A stretch of 64,000 nt of DNA from Lachnospiraceae bacterium NC2004. Its GTDB lineage: Bacteria > Bacillota > Clostridia > Lachnospirales > Lachnospiraceae. The stretch is from contig JHXB01000006.1 in the NCBI GenBank assembly GCA_000621905.1, positions 1 through 64,000 of the forward strand. The letters are read 5' to 3'. The notes under the pieces are model-generated. The model was not told where the DNA came from and made no database searches. It saw only the letters and a list, made by a program, of their open reading frames with translations. Each line of letters starts with the position of its first letter. Positions within the stretch are counted from its first letter, which is position 1. A program made the position numbers and the translations under genes. This document shows, one piece after another, positions 41,957-50,414 of this stretch.

Positions 41957-43201
41957 TTACTCGTGAATATCAACCTTACCAATACGAGATGCAATCTTAA
42001 CTCTTGGGTTAGATGCGTCGTCGCCGTCGATAAGAACATTACAGGTCTTGTCAGTCTCATTATCGATAACAAGCTTAACACCACTCATATCCTTATCGTT
42101 CTTACGCTTAGAAGATTGAATTAAGAGATCTAATGTATCTCCAGGATCGAATTCCGAACCAGCCTCAAAGTCTTCTGGGAATGTAACATCACCTATGTTA
42201 TAGCTTACATAGTACTTAACGCCAACCATAAAGAACTTGATTGTAGCGTTAACCGACTCATTAACATTAGATGAAATCTCGGTTGAGTTATCTCCCTTAG
42301 CTCCGATTGTGATTGCGTTCACATTAGATGTTGCAGGATTAAGTGCTACATAGTAATCGTAGTTACTCTTGATTCCCTTACCATCATCAATCTTAGATGA
42401 GATGCCCTTGTTCATATCACTTTTACCAGACTTCTGAGTAAAGATATTAGACCTACCAATCTCAACATCCTTGATATCAGGCTGTGCAAAGTATCTCTGG
42501 TCTGAAGTGATAGCGTAGAGGTTAAGATTAAGAGAACCTGTAACCTTCTGGTCATCAGCATCATCTTCACCATAAGTAATGCTCAATGTATCAATAGTCA
42601 TTCTCTCATCATTAGAAAGAACATATCCAAGTAAGTCCTTAATACCAGCATAACTACTCTTAAACGAGATGGAAATCGGTGTAGATATACCAACTACATT
42701 GGTCTCATCCATAGGATCTACTGTAGAATCATCTGTTGTTGCTTGGGCTGTATCAGTAGTAGCTGCCTGATCTGTTGTTCCAGCAGCCGGCGCTCCTTCA
42801 CCAGAAGCAGCTGTTCCTCCGGCAGGTGCTGCCTCTCCGCCGCCACCAAGTGTATAGAACTCAGTAACTTCTGAAAAGCCTTCGTTGTCCATAGAGTACT
42901 CTATGTCTTCGTTGTCCTCTAAATCGCCTAAGAACTTAATATAGTTCTCCTGCTCAATTCCGTTAGGGAACTTCTCCATAATCTCAGCAAATTCTTGTCT
43001 GTTCTTAATAATCCCAGCCTCATATATAGGTCTGTCAGCTTCCTTAGCTTGAAGTTCAGCAAGTCTCTGCTGAAGGGTAGCTATCTCTCCGTCAAGTGAC
43101 TGCTTAGCCTCAATGTTAGGCTTAATCGCAAGTAAAGCAGAGCCTGCAATGACAGCGATTATCATAACAACTAATAATGCGTTTTTAATTCCACCGTTCA
43201 T
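41957..43201 (-). CDS. pilO: PilO-like pilus assembly protein
   Basis: 414 residues: short cytoplasmic start, one membrane helix (about 7-26, LLVVMIIAVIAGSALLAI), coiled coil (about 30-55), an Ala/Gly/Thr/Pro-rich linker (about 118-165) and two ferredoxin-like beta-alpha regions (SIPISISFKSSYAGIKDLL-type segment at about 180). PilO dimerises with PilN and anchors PilM-bound alignment complexes. About twice the usual PilO length (200), with an added C-terminal half. 15 bp after the PilM-PilN gene. Confidence 0.75.
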   Translation of the reverse strand: MNGGIKNALLVVMIIAVIAGSALLAIKPNIEAKQSLDGEIATLQQRLAELQAKEADRPIYEAGIIKNRQEFAEIMEKFPNGIEQENYIKFLGDLEDNEDIEYSMDNEGFSEVTEFYTLGGGGEAAPAGGTAASGEGAPAAGTTDQAATTDTAQATTDDSTVDPMDETNVVGISTPISISFKSSYAGIKDLLGYVLSNDERMTIDTLSITYGEDDADDQKVTGSLNLNLYAITSDQRYFAQPDIKDVEIGRSNIFTQKSGKSDMNKGISSKIDDGKGIKSNYDYYVALNPATSNVNAITIGAKGDNSTEISSNVNESVNATIKFFMVGVKYYVSYNIGDVTFPEDFEAGSEFDPGDTLDLLIQSSKRKNDKDMSGVKLVIDNETDKTCNVLIDGDDASNPRVKIASRIGKVDIHE

Positions 43202-43215
43202 ATCTTAAGCCCTCC

Positions 43216-44835
43216 TTACTGTACAACAGGCGCGTCTTCAGCTGCCTGGTTACTACTATAGTTACATGTTATATCAAACGTAAATCCTTTAATCTTGTTG
43301 TCTTCATCTTTCTCAACAGATATACCGCTTGTGAATACATTCTCAACACAACTGATACTCTTAAGCTGCATAACGAACTTGGCGATTGAGTCATACTTCT
43401 CTGCTTTACAGCTAAAGCTTACCGAATCTGGAGATAAGTTCAATCCATCAAGAGTTACATCCTCAGGAATCTTGTTCTCTAACGCCTGGATAAACGCTAA
43501 AGCTTGTTCATTAGGTGTCACAGTTGAATCATATAAAGCTCTGATGTCAGTAACCTTGCTATTAGTCATCTCGTACTCATTGATAACGTTCTCGATATCC
43601 TGAATAGCTGCAATCTGATTCTCAAGATCTGCCTTCTGACGTTCTGCATTCTTCTTCATCATGTTAGTAATAATTCCACCAGCTGCGCATGCGATGATAG
43701 TAATCACAAGCACACCACCAAGAATCTTGGTCGTTGTTCCACTTCCAAGCGCCTCAGAAGCTCCGCCGCCTGCAGATACCTTCTTAGAACCCTTCTCTCC
43801 AGTAGGCTTAAATCCCATAGGATCGAACGCTGCACCGATACTAGCTATCAAGTATACAGGGTTATATATCTGCATATTAATACTTGGATCGAACTTGACA
43901 TTGTAAAGACTGTCCATAATCTTAGTTGAGATGTTGAGCTGAATCTTAAAGAGACCCTCAATACCTCTTATAAGCGCTCCATCACCGGTAAGATATACAT
44001 CATCGATTGGTTTATCCGGGTTCTTAGATGCGTAGAAATCCATAACACGACCGATATTGTTCATAAGATATCTGAACGCTCCAGTCGCATTATTGTCATC
44101 GAAGTCTACGGTTATAAGTCGCTCGTTCTGAAGAAGAGTCATAGCTGTAGCAGCATCTACATTACGCTCATCCATTACTTCCTGTACTACTGCATTGGTA
44201 CCATATGGTACGGTACGCTGTAAGAGAAGTGTGTCTCCCTTAACAATGTTAAGGATAGAAGACTCTCCACCAAGCTGGATAACCATCGTTGTGCTGTTAG
44301 CACTAATCTGTGTCTTGATAAGCTGAAGCATTGCATTACCGATGTAATCAAGGGACTGTACCTTAAGTCCTGCCGCCTCAGCAAGCTCGTAATATCCTCT
44401 AACCATAAGCTGTGGAGCTGCAACAACAAGCACACGCATCTGTCCGTCTGATGTAGCTGCCTCTAACACAGAATGAGATATTACATAATCTTCTATGTTA
44501 ACCGGGAAGTATTCTGATGCATTAGATGCAATTACTCCCGCTACCTTTCCTGGTTTAACTTTAGGTATAACTACCTCTCTGTTCACTATCTTGGTTGATG
44601 TCAACACAAAGATAGCATTCTTGTTACTAATTCCGTTGGTTGCAAGCTGATCTTTGATAGCTAATGCCAACGAATCCTTGTTTCTTACGAATCCATCTTC
44701 ATATGAACCTTCAGGGGTCTCGAAGATGACGGCATTATGAACTGTTGTGCCTTTCTTGGCAGAAGCAGTAACTTCGATTATGGTTACGCTCTCGTTCGTA
44801 ATGTCAATTGTTAAAACTTTACTATTACTCGCCAT
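43216..44835 (-). CDS. pilM: PilM-PilN fusion
   Basis: 539 residues from ATG 44835 (GGGAGGC before it). Residues 1-350 are PilM, an actin-like ATPase (VLTIDITNESVTIIEV, phosphate loop-like MVIQLGGESSILNIVKG, DVYLTGDGALIRGI). A Gly/Ser linker follows, then a membrane helix (about 373-393, ILGGVLVITIIACAAGGII), a coiled coil (NAERQKADLENQIAAIQD) and the PilN periplasmic-type domain (IPEDVTLDGLNLSPDSVSFS). Normally pilM and pilN are separate genes and PilM is recruited by the short PilN cytoplasmic tail; fusion makes this covalent. First gene after a 480-bp leader. Confidence 0.85.
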   Translation of the reverse strand: MASNSKVLTIDITNESVTIIEVTASAKKGTTVHNAVIFETPEGSYEDGFVRNKDSLALAIKDQLATNGISNKNAIFVLTSTKIVNREVVIPKVKPGKVAGVIASNASEYFPVNIEDYVISHSVLEAATSDGQMRVLVVAAPQLMVRGYYELAEAAGLKVQSLDYIGNAMLQLIKTQISANSTTMVIQLGGESSILNIVKGDTLLLQRTVPYGTNAVVQEVMDERNVDAATAMTLLQNERLITVDFDDNNATGAFRYLMNNIGRVMDFYASKNPDKPIDDVYLTGDGALIRGIEGLFKIQLNISTKIMDSLYNVKFDPSINMQIYNPVYLIASIGAAFDPMGFKPTGEKGSKKVSAGGGASEALGSGTTTKILGGVLVITIIACAAGGIITNMMKKNAERQKADLENQIAAIQDIENVINEYEMTNSKVTDIRALYDSTVTPNEQALAFIQALENKIPEDVTLDGLNLSPDSVSFSCKAEKYDSIAKFVMQLKSISCVENVFTSGISVEKDEDNKIKGFTFDITCNYSSNQAAEDAPVVQ

Positions 44836-45225
44836 GTCTGTTTGCCTCCCTCGCAATTCAGTATTTTAATATGTTAAGCTCTAAGTTGCAGCTTAAGAAC
44901 AATATAAACCTGCAGTCTTATAGCCTAACGTCCCCGCTATCATACGGTCATGTAACCGCAATCCGCTGACTGCAAACAAGCCAATTACAATACATAGATT
45001 CTCAAGCCACGGCCGAGTAATTTATGCTTAATCAGCTCTAATAAATTAATAGTTACAAAAAATGCATAGCATAAATATCAATCTGTATATACAAATATCA
45101 ATCTATAACCATGCAGAGCATTCATAAAACTACACAAAAACAATCATGGACTCCTCCACGATGCAGTATAAATATTAAGTTGCCCCGCTAATTGTATATA
45201 TAAAGTCATATACTAACTTCTTAAT
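44836..45225 (-). promoter_or_regulatory. Long leader and promoter region upstream of pilMN
   Basis: No gene is seen on either strand here. It holds a structured RNA candidate (44874-44974), and two direct copies of AAATATCAATCT (45073-45084 and 45093-45104) 20 bp apart, which could be an operator or part of a promoter (TTGATA on the minus strand). The distance to pilMN of over 200 bases leaves room for a regulated 5' leader. Confidence 0.45.
44874..44974 (-). ncRNA. Candidate structured 5' leader RNA of pilMN
   Basis: Read on the minus strand: TGCAGTC/GACTGCA (44974-44968 with 44917-44911) closes a three-way junction that contains a GCGGT-ACCGT hairpin (about 44959-44944) and an ATAGC/GCTAT hairpin (44940-44920) with GGGGACGTTAG in its loop. 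Downstream is a hairpin TTAAGCT/AGCTTAA (44896-44874) close to the ribosome binding site. It does not match the c-di-GMP-I or -II consensus as I remember it. Stems are short and this may be chance. Confidence 0.35.
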
Positions 45226-45259
45226 ATTACATAGCGCGAAGTACTTCGCGCTATGTAAT
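45226..45259 (-). terminator. Perfect 34-bp palindromic terminator after the pilin gene
   Basis: ATTACATAGCGCGAAG-TA-CTTCGCGCTATGTAAT. It lies 58 bp past the pilin stop. The T run is short (AATATTAAG), but the stem is very stable. Strong stem-loops after major pilin genes often raise the pilin transcript level over the downstream genes. Confidence 0.75.
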
Positions 45260-45316
45260 TATGAATCAACATAAACGTTCGTCAGAACAAGCAGTCCGTT
45301 CATCCGATTAGTTTGA

Positions 45317-45844
45317 TTATATTGATGTACGTGACTGAGTATTCTTACCATCAAGCTGATCAGAAAGATCAGGAATAATCTCAAGTATTTGACCAGCACC
45401 TGGATCAGTAGCTTTAGATGTACTAATAGATCCTGATACTTCCATACCAATATATACAGCATCATTCGCACTCATCATCCACACAAAATTTTTTCCCTTT
45501 ACTTTTCCACCACCAGCAAGCTTGGTAGTCTTAAGTTTCTGGAACGCCTTTAATCCACCAGAAAGATCTTCGTCAACCGCTTTCCAATACAAATCAGTTG
45601 CAGATGTTGGAAGTGCTTTCCAAGACGTAGTGTTATACGGAGCAACAGCTGATGCCTCTTCATCTGAAAGCGCAGTCTGCATAGATGACTGGATAGTACC
45701 ACCATTGTTAACATCACTTGAACGACGTGACTTAGCAATGTACTTGATAAGTGCAGGAGCTAAAGCACCGGCTAAGATTGCCATAATAGCAATAACGATG
45801 ATAAGCTCAACCAACGAGAAACCTTTGTTGTTCATTTTCTTCAT
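45317..45844 (-). CDS. pilA: Major type IV pilin
   Basis: 175 residues. AGGAGAGATACT precedes the ATG. Leader MKKMNNKG, then mature N-terminus FSLVELIIVIAIMAILAGAL with Glu at +5; the helix runs to about residue 60 (YIAKSRRSSDVNNGG). The soluble head is Ala/Ser/Lys-rich, without Cys. It stands next to pilC and has its own strong terminator, both as expected for the main subunit. Cleaved by a prepilin peptidase not present here. Confidence 0.9.
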   Translation of the reverse strand: MKKMNNKGFSLVELIIVIAIMAILAGALAPALIKYIAKSRRSSDVNNGGTIQSSMQTALSDEEASAVAPYNTTSWKALPTSATDLYWKAVDEDLSGGLKAFQKLKTTKLAGGGKVKGKNFVWMMSANDAVYIGMEVSGSISTSKATDPGAGQILEIIPDLSDQLDGKNTQSRTSI

Positions 45845-45937
45845 AGTATCTCTCCTTTACTATAAATAATTAATAAGTTACTCTATATAATCGCATATGA
45901 GCGATATATATTCATTATGAAATTGCTAGAACGAGAA

Positions 45938-47155
45938 TTATAAGTTATCCATATTCTCGTACATTGAAAGAAGCGGACCGTATACAGCACCTACGATACA
46001 GCCTACAATACCTGCAAGGAACACCATAATAAGTGGCTCCATAGCCGATGTAAGCGCCTTGGTTGCCTCCTCTACCTCTTCATCGAAGAAGTCCGCAACC
46101 TTGAACATCATCTCCTCTAAGTTACCGGTCTCCTCACCTACGTGAACCATCTGAGTGAGAAGAGGCGGGAATATACCCATATCCTTGACAGGCTTAGAAA
46201 GAGGAACACCCTTCGCAACCTGATCTCTGGCATCAAGGAGCTTGTCCTGGATAATCTTGTTGGTCATAACCTTCGCAACTGCCTCAACCGCATCAATAAG
46301 CGGAATACCTGATGCCATAAGTGTACTTAAAGTTCTAGCAAATCTTGCTGCTGACGACTTGATTGTAAGGTTACCGATAATAGGAACCTTCATAGCAGCC
46401 TTAGCGAAGAAGTACTGACCAGTACTGGTCTTCTTAAAGAACTTAATCGCAAAAACAATAGCCGCAACAATTGCAATCAATATATACCACTTGTACTTGA
46501 TGAAATCACTACAAGCAATCATGAATCTTGTCATGAACGGCAACTCCATATCCATATCTTCAAACATCGATGTGAAGTTAGGAATAACGACAACCATACA
46601 TACGATAACAACCGCAACCGCAACTATACATACGATGATAGGATAGGTAAGAGCACTCTTGATCTGAGCCTGCAATCTACCATCCTTCTCGAAGTGGTCC
46701 GCCATACGAACAAGAGCGGTCTCTAACGAACCTGAAGCCTCTCCTGCCTGAACCATGTTAATAAGAATAGGAGGAAAGACATTAGGATGCTGCCTCATGC
46801 CATCCGCAAGGTTACTACCCTTCTCAACTGACACTTGCAATGCTCTAAGCGCACTCTGCAGCTTAGCATTGGTCGCCTGCTCAGCAAGCATGTCAAGTGC
46901 CATAATAATAGTAACACCGGCGTTAAGGATTGAAGCAAACTGCTTACAAAACATTGATAAGTCCTTAGCCTTAACCTTGCCTCCAAAACTAATGTTAATG
47001 TCCTTGTCAAACGCACCTTCCTCTGAGACATCAAGGACACTTGCGAATCCCTGACCCTTAAGCTTGTCCTGCGCACTCTCAACGCTACCGGCATCTATAG
47101 TGCCTCTCTTAGTCTTACCATCAGCGGTAAGAGCCTTGTACTTATAAGTAGCCAT
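45938..47155 (-). CDS. pilC: Type IV pilus platform protein PilC
   Basis: 405 residues, standard length. Two repeated T2SSF domains (MFCKQFASILNAGVTIIMAL at about 68-87 and FARTLSTLMASGIPLIDAV at about 271-289; QAGEASGSLETAL and HVGEETGNLEEMM repeats) with three membrane helices, including IIVCIVAVAVVIVCMVVVIP. Inner-membrane platform joining the ATPases to the growing pilus. GGAGGAGATTAG precedes the ATG. Confidence 0.95.
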   Translation of the reverse strand: MATYKYKALTADGKTKRGTIDAGSVESAQDKLKGQGFASVLDVSEEGAFDKDINISFGGKVKAKDLSMFCKQFASILNAGVTIIMALDMLAEQATNAKLQSALRALQVSVEKGSNLADGMRQHPNVFPPILINMVQAGEASGSLETALVRMADHFEKDGRLQAQIKSALTYPIIVCIVAVAVVIVCMVVVIPNFTSMFEDMDMELPFMTRFMIACSDFIKYKWYILIAIVAAIVFAIKFFKKTSTGQYFFAKAAMKVPIIGNLTIKSSAARFARTLSTLMASGIPLIDAVEAVAKVMTNKIIQDKLLDARDQVAKGVPLSKPVKDMGIFPPLLTQMVHVGEETGNLEEMMFKVADFFDEEVEEATKALTSAMEPLIMVFLAGIVGCIVGAVYGPLLSMYENMDNL

Positions 47156-47349
47156 CTAATCTCCTCCATCTCGCTAATATCTGCTCCACTATTGACTTGT
47201 GACCATGAAACAGTCTCTAAACCCCCGAGACTTGTCCACACAAATGTCACAATAACACATTATTAATATACACACAGTTATGCAAAATTTCAATAAAATT
47301 GTGATGATAACGTAAAATTTGTTGAAATTAACCAAAACGATTGTGCAGA

Positions 47350-48411
47350 TTAACCAAGTTTCTTGATCATACTTGCCTGATCCTGAGAGAATGTAATAGC
47401 AGTCTCCTTATCGATCATGCCCTGTCTGTAGATATCATAGATTGAATCATCCATAGTAATCATACCCTGTGCACGGCTCGTCTGCATCGTCGAAGGAATC
47501 TGGTGAGACTTACCTTCACGAATAAGAGCCTTAATAGCAGGTGTCTCAATCATGACCTCAAATGCTGCAACTCGACCATTGCCGTCTGCAGTAGGCATAA
47601 GCTGCTGAGAAATAACCGAAACCATAACCATCGCAAGCTGTACTCTAATCTGCTGCTGCTGATGAGGTGGGAATACGTCAATGATACGGTCGATAGTAGC
47701 AGCAGCTCCAATAGTATGGAGTGTTGAGAATACCAAGTGACCGGTCTCAGCAGCAGTGATAGCTGTTGAAATAGTCTCAAAGTCACGCATCTCTCCTACA
47801 AGGATGATATCAGGATCCTCACGAAGTGCTGCACGAAGCGCATTAGCATAGCTAAGTGTATCTTGACCTACCTCACGCTGGTTAACCATAGCAACCTTGT
47901 GGTGGTGAACGTACTCTACAGGATCCTCCATAGTAAGGATGTGAGTACTCATATTAGAGTTAGCTCTATCCAATATTGAAGCAAGAGTTGTAGACTTACC
48001 GGAACCGGTAGGTCCTGTTACAAGAACAAGTCCTCTACGTCTCTTGTAAAGTTCAACTACATGCTCTGGAAGTCCTAACATATCAGGTGTAGGAATAACA
48101 GTCTCAATACGACGAAGCGCTGCAGACATACATCCCTTCTGCATATATGCATTAACACGGTATCGACCGATATCCTGAGCTGTGTATGAGAAATCCGCCT
48201 CACCTTTCTCTTTTAAGATGTTGGCAAGACGAGGAGTAAGCATACTCTCTACCAACGCTCTTGTATCTGCAGGCGCAAGTCTGTCAACAGCTACATCAAC
48301 AAGCTTACCATGAATACGAAGTTTAGGTGGTACACCCGCTGTGATGTGGATATCTGACGCTTTCTGTTCAAGTGCAAACTCGAGTAACTCGTTCATTGTA
48401 ATCTGTGCCAT
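47350..48411 (-). CDS. pilT: Type IV pilus retraction ATPase PilT
   Basis: 353 residues. PAS-like N-domain with QKASDIHITAG, Walker A GPTGSGKSTTLAS (about 131-143), Asp box (TMEDPVEYVH), Walker B RAALREDPDIILVGEMRD, His box (ETGHLVFSTLHT), and the C-terminal retraction motif region AIKALIREGKSHQIPS, typical of PilT (AIRNLIRE). Drives twitching motility by depolymerising pili. A 150-bp gap with dispersed repeats parts it from pilB. Confidence 0.95.
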   Translation of the reverse strand: MAQITMNELLEFALEQKASDIHITAGVPPKLRIHGKLVDVAVDRLAPADTRALVESMLTPRLANILKEKGEADFSYTAQDIGRYRVNAYMQKGCMSAALRRIETVIPTPDMLGLPEHVVELYKRRRGLVLVTGPTGSGKSTTLASILDRANSNMSTHILTMEDPVEYVHHHKVAMVNQREVGQDTLSYANALRAALREDPDIILVGEMRDFETISTAITAAETGHLVFSTLHTIGAAATIDRIIDVFPPHQQQQIRVQLAMVMVSVISQQLMPTADGNGRVAAFEVMIETPAIKALIREGKSHQIPSTMQTSRAQGMITMDDSIYDIYRQGMIDKETAITFSQDQASMIKKLG

Positions 48412-48466
48412 AATTGTTCTCCCTTATGTTTATGATATGTATTTACTTTCGCGTAGCGAAAGTAAA

Positions 48467-48555
48467 AGATTCTTCGCTCCGCTCAGAATGACATTTAATT
48501 TATATATGTTAACCTCAGCGTAACGACAATTCTTCGCTTCGCAAAGGCATGACAT
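48467..48555. repeat. Two dispersed repeat half-copies in the pilB-pilT gap
   Basis: AGATTCTTCGCTCCGCTCAG then AATGACA (48467-48493) and ATTCTTCGCTTCGCAAAGGC then ATGACA (about 48529-48555), both in the inverse orientation relative to those near efp. They lie inside what should be one transcription unit. Confidence 0.7.
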
Positions 48556-48561
48556 TCAAAT

Positions 48562-50277
48562 TTACATGCTATCTTCTGCCTCATATGCAATCTTCTTCAT
48601 CTCCGCGATAGATGTAACTCCACTAAGAACCAAATCAGCCGCTGCCATACGAAGCGTCTTCATGCCTTCCTCAATAGCCTTCTGCTCTATCTGGTCTGCA
48701 GTACCGTTAGCAGCGATAATCTTAGAAATCTCATGTGTAACAGGAAGAATCTCGTATACACCGATACGTCCTCTATAACCTGCGCCACCACATACACCAC
48801 AGCCTTCACTTCCACTCGGGTCATATATAGTAGCTTCCTCTCCGGGAATTCCTAAGATGTTACATTCATAATCCTCAGCAAGTCTTGGAACCTTACATGT
48901 GCAAAGCCTTCTTACAAGACGCTGAGCAATAACACCCACCAAAGCATCTGCAACTGTATACGGCTCCTGACCCATATCTATAAGACGGGTGATGGTACTT
49001 GCAGCAGAGTTGGTATGGAGTGTTGATACCACCAAGTGTCCTGTGATAGCCGCTTTAACCGCGATATCACAAGTCTCACCGTCACGAATCTCTCCTATCA
49101 TAATGATATCAGGGTCCTGACGCAAGATAGAACGAAGTGCTGCGGCAAATGTCATCTCTGCTTTAACATTAACCATAACCTGATTGATACCGTCGATGTT
49201 CGCCTCGACAGGATCCTCAACGGTGATGATATTAACATCTTCTGTATTAAGCTCACTAAGAGCTGTATAAAGCGTAGTTGACTTACCGGAACCGGTAGGC
49301 CCTGTAACAAGGATAATACCATGCGGATTGCTAAGAATACCATCAAACTTAGCCATCTCGTCAGGTGTAAATCCAAGCTCACTCTTAGGCTTGGTAAGTC
49401 CTTCCTTGGAAGTCATACGCATAACTATCTTCTCACCGTAACAGGTAGGGAGGACAGATACACGGACATCGAACTCCTTACGGTCTACCATGATTGTGAT
49501 ACGACCATCCTGAGGTTTACGCTTCTCAGCGATATCCATACCACCCATAATCTTAAGACGTGCCGAAATACCCGGCATCATGCCGATATCAAGTCTCTGC
49601 ACAACCTGAAGCGCACCATCTATTCTGTATCTTACACGCACCTGCGTCTCCATAGGCTCGATATGAATATCGGAAGTTCTCTGCCTTACGGCATTCTCTA
49701 AGATACCCTTAACAAGCTTAACGATAGGCGAGTTCTCGATGTCTTCATTGACCTCTTCCTCCTCGGCTATACTAAGTCCCTCTGCCTGAAGCTCTGAACG
49801 ATATTGCTCGGCTGCCTCCATAGCCTCACGGTCACCGAAGTACTTGCCGATAATCATCGTAATATCTTCATCATTACAAAGGAGAGGTTCTATCTGATAG
49901 TTGGTTGCAATAGAGAGGTCATCTATCGCAATAATATCCATAGGGTCTGACATTGCCACGCGAAGAACATTAGGATTCATCTCGTCAAATTCAATCGGAA
50001 CAGCTCTATACTTCTCAATGAGGTTCTCAGGAACCAACGAAAGCACAGAGTCATCAAGCTTAACACCCGCCAAGCTTATAAACTCTATACCGAGCTGTTG
50101 CTGCAATGTAGCATTAAGTATATCCTGGCTGATATAATCTAGCTGCACAAGAGTCTGACCAAGCTTCATGCCAAGCTCCTTCTGCTTAGACAAAGCCTCC
50201 ATCAACTCTTCTTCAGTAATAGCACCAGCCGATACCAAGAGATCTCCAAGTTTAATCTTCTTGCGCATCATCTTCAT
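48562..50277 (-). CDS. pilB: Type IV pilus extension ATPase PilB
   Basis: 571 residues: MshEN domain at the N-terminus (KIKLGDLLVSAGAITEEEL, LGQTLVQLDYIS; a c-di-GMP-binding fold in related ATPases), a linker, then the GspE fold with PIVKLVKGILENAVRQRTSD, Walker A GPTGSGKSTTLYT, Asp box TVEDPVE, Walker B DPDIIMIGEIRDGET, His box, and a zinc-binding tetracysteine (CTC... C... CGVCGGAGYRGR). Polymerises pilin at the membrane. First gene of the pilB-pilT-pilC-pilA unit; AGGTG lies ahead of the ATG. Confidence 0.95.
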   Translation of the reverse strand: MKMMRKKIKLGDLLVSAGAITEEELMEALSKQKELGMKLGQTLVQLDYISQDILNATLQQQLGIEFISLAGVKLDDSVLSLVPENLIEKYRAVPIEFDEMNPNVLRVAMSDPMDIIAIDDLSIATNYQIEPLLCNDEDITMIIGKYFGDREAMEAAEQYRSELQAEGLSIAEEEEVNEDIENSPIVKLVKGILENAVRQRTSDIHIEPMETQVRVRYRIDGALQVVQRLDIGMMPGISARLKIMGGMDIAEKRKPQDGRITIMVDRKEFDVRVSVLPTCYGEKIVMRMTSKEGLTKPKSELGFTPDEMAKFDGILSNPHGIILVTGPTGSGKSTTLYTALSELNTEDVNIITVEDPVEANIDGINQVMVNVKAEMTFAAALRSILRQDPDIIMIGEIRDGETCDIAVKAAITGHLVVSTLHTNSAASTITRLIDMGQEPYTVADALVGVIAQRLVRRLCTCKVPRLAEDYECNILGIPGEEATIYDPSGSEGCGVCGGAGYRGRIGVYEILPVTHEISKIIAANGTADQIEQKAIEEGMKTLRMAAADLVLSGVTSIAEMKKIAYEAEDSM

Positions 50278-50336
50278 AAGTCAATACACCTCGCTATACA
50301 AAATTACTTATATCAATTCTAAACACACACATGACT

Positions 50337-50364
50337 ATTGTAACACATTATGACAAAGTTGCAA
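50337..50364 (-). promoter_or_regulatory. Promoter of pilB operon
   Basis: On the minus strand: TTGCAA (50364-50359), a 16-bp spacer, TACAAT (50342-50337), 60 bases ahead of the pilB start. An A/T-palindromic AAATATTTTAAAATATTT stands just upstream (about 50364-50381). Confidence 0.55.
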
Positions 50365-50414
50365 ATATTTTAAAATATTTCGTCACTTTGCACATACCAA
50401 TTATGCAAATGACG

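Noticed and set aside
44836-45225. c-di-GMP-I/II riboswitch upstream of pilMN
   Set aside because: GGGGACG recalls part of the class I core, but the tetraloop and receptor order and the P1 elements expected around it were not found.
29368-50277. Type II secretion system instead of type IV pilus
   Set aside because: PilT, PilM, PilN and PilO are present, and no GspD secretin or GspC is seen; a retraction ATPase argues for pili.
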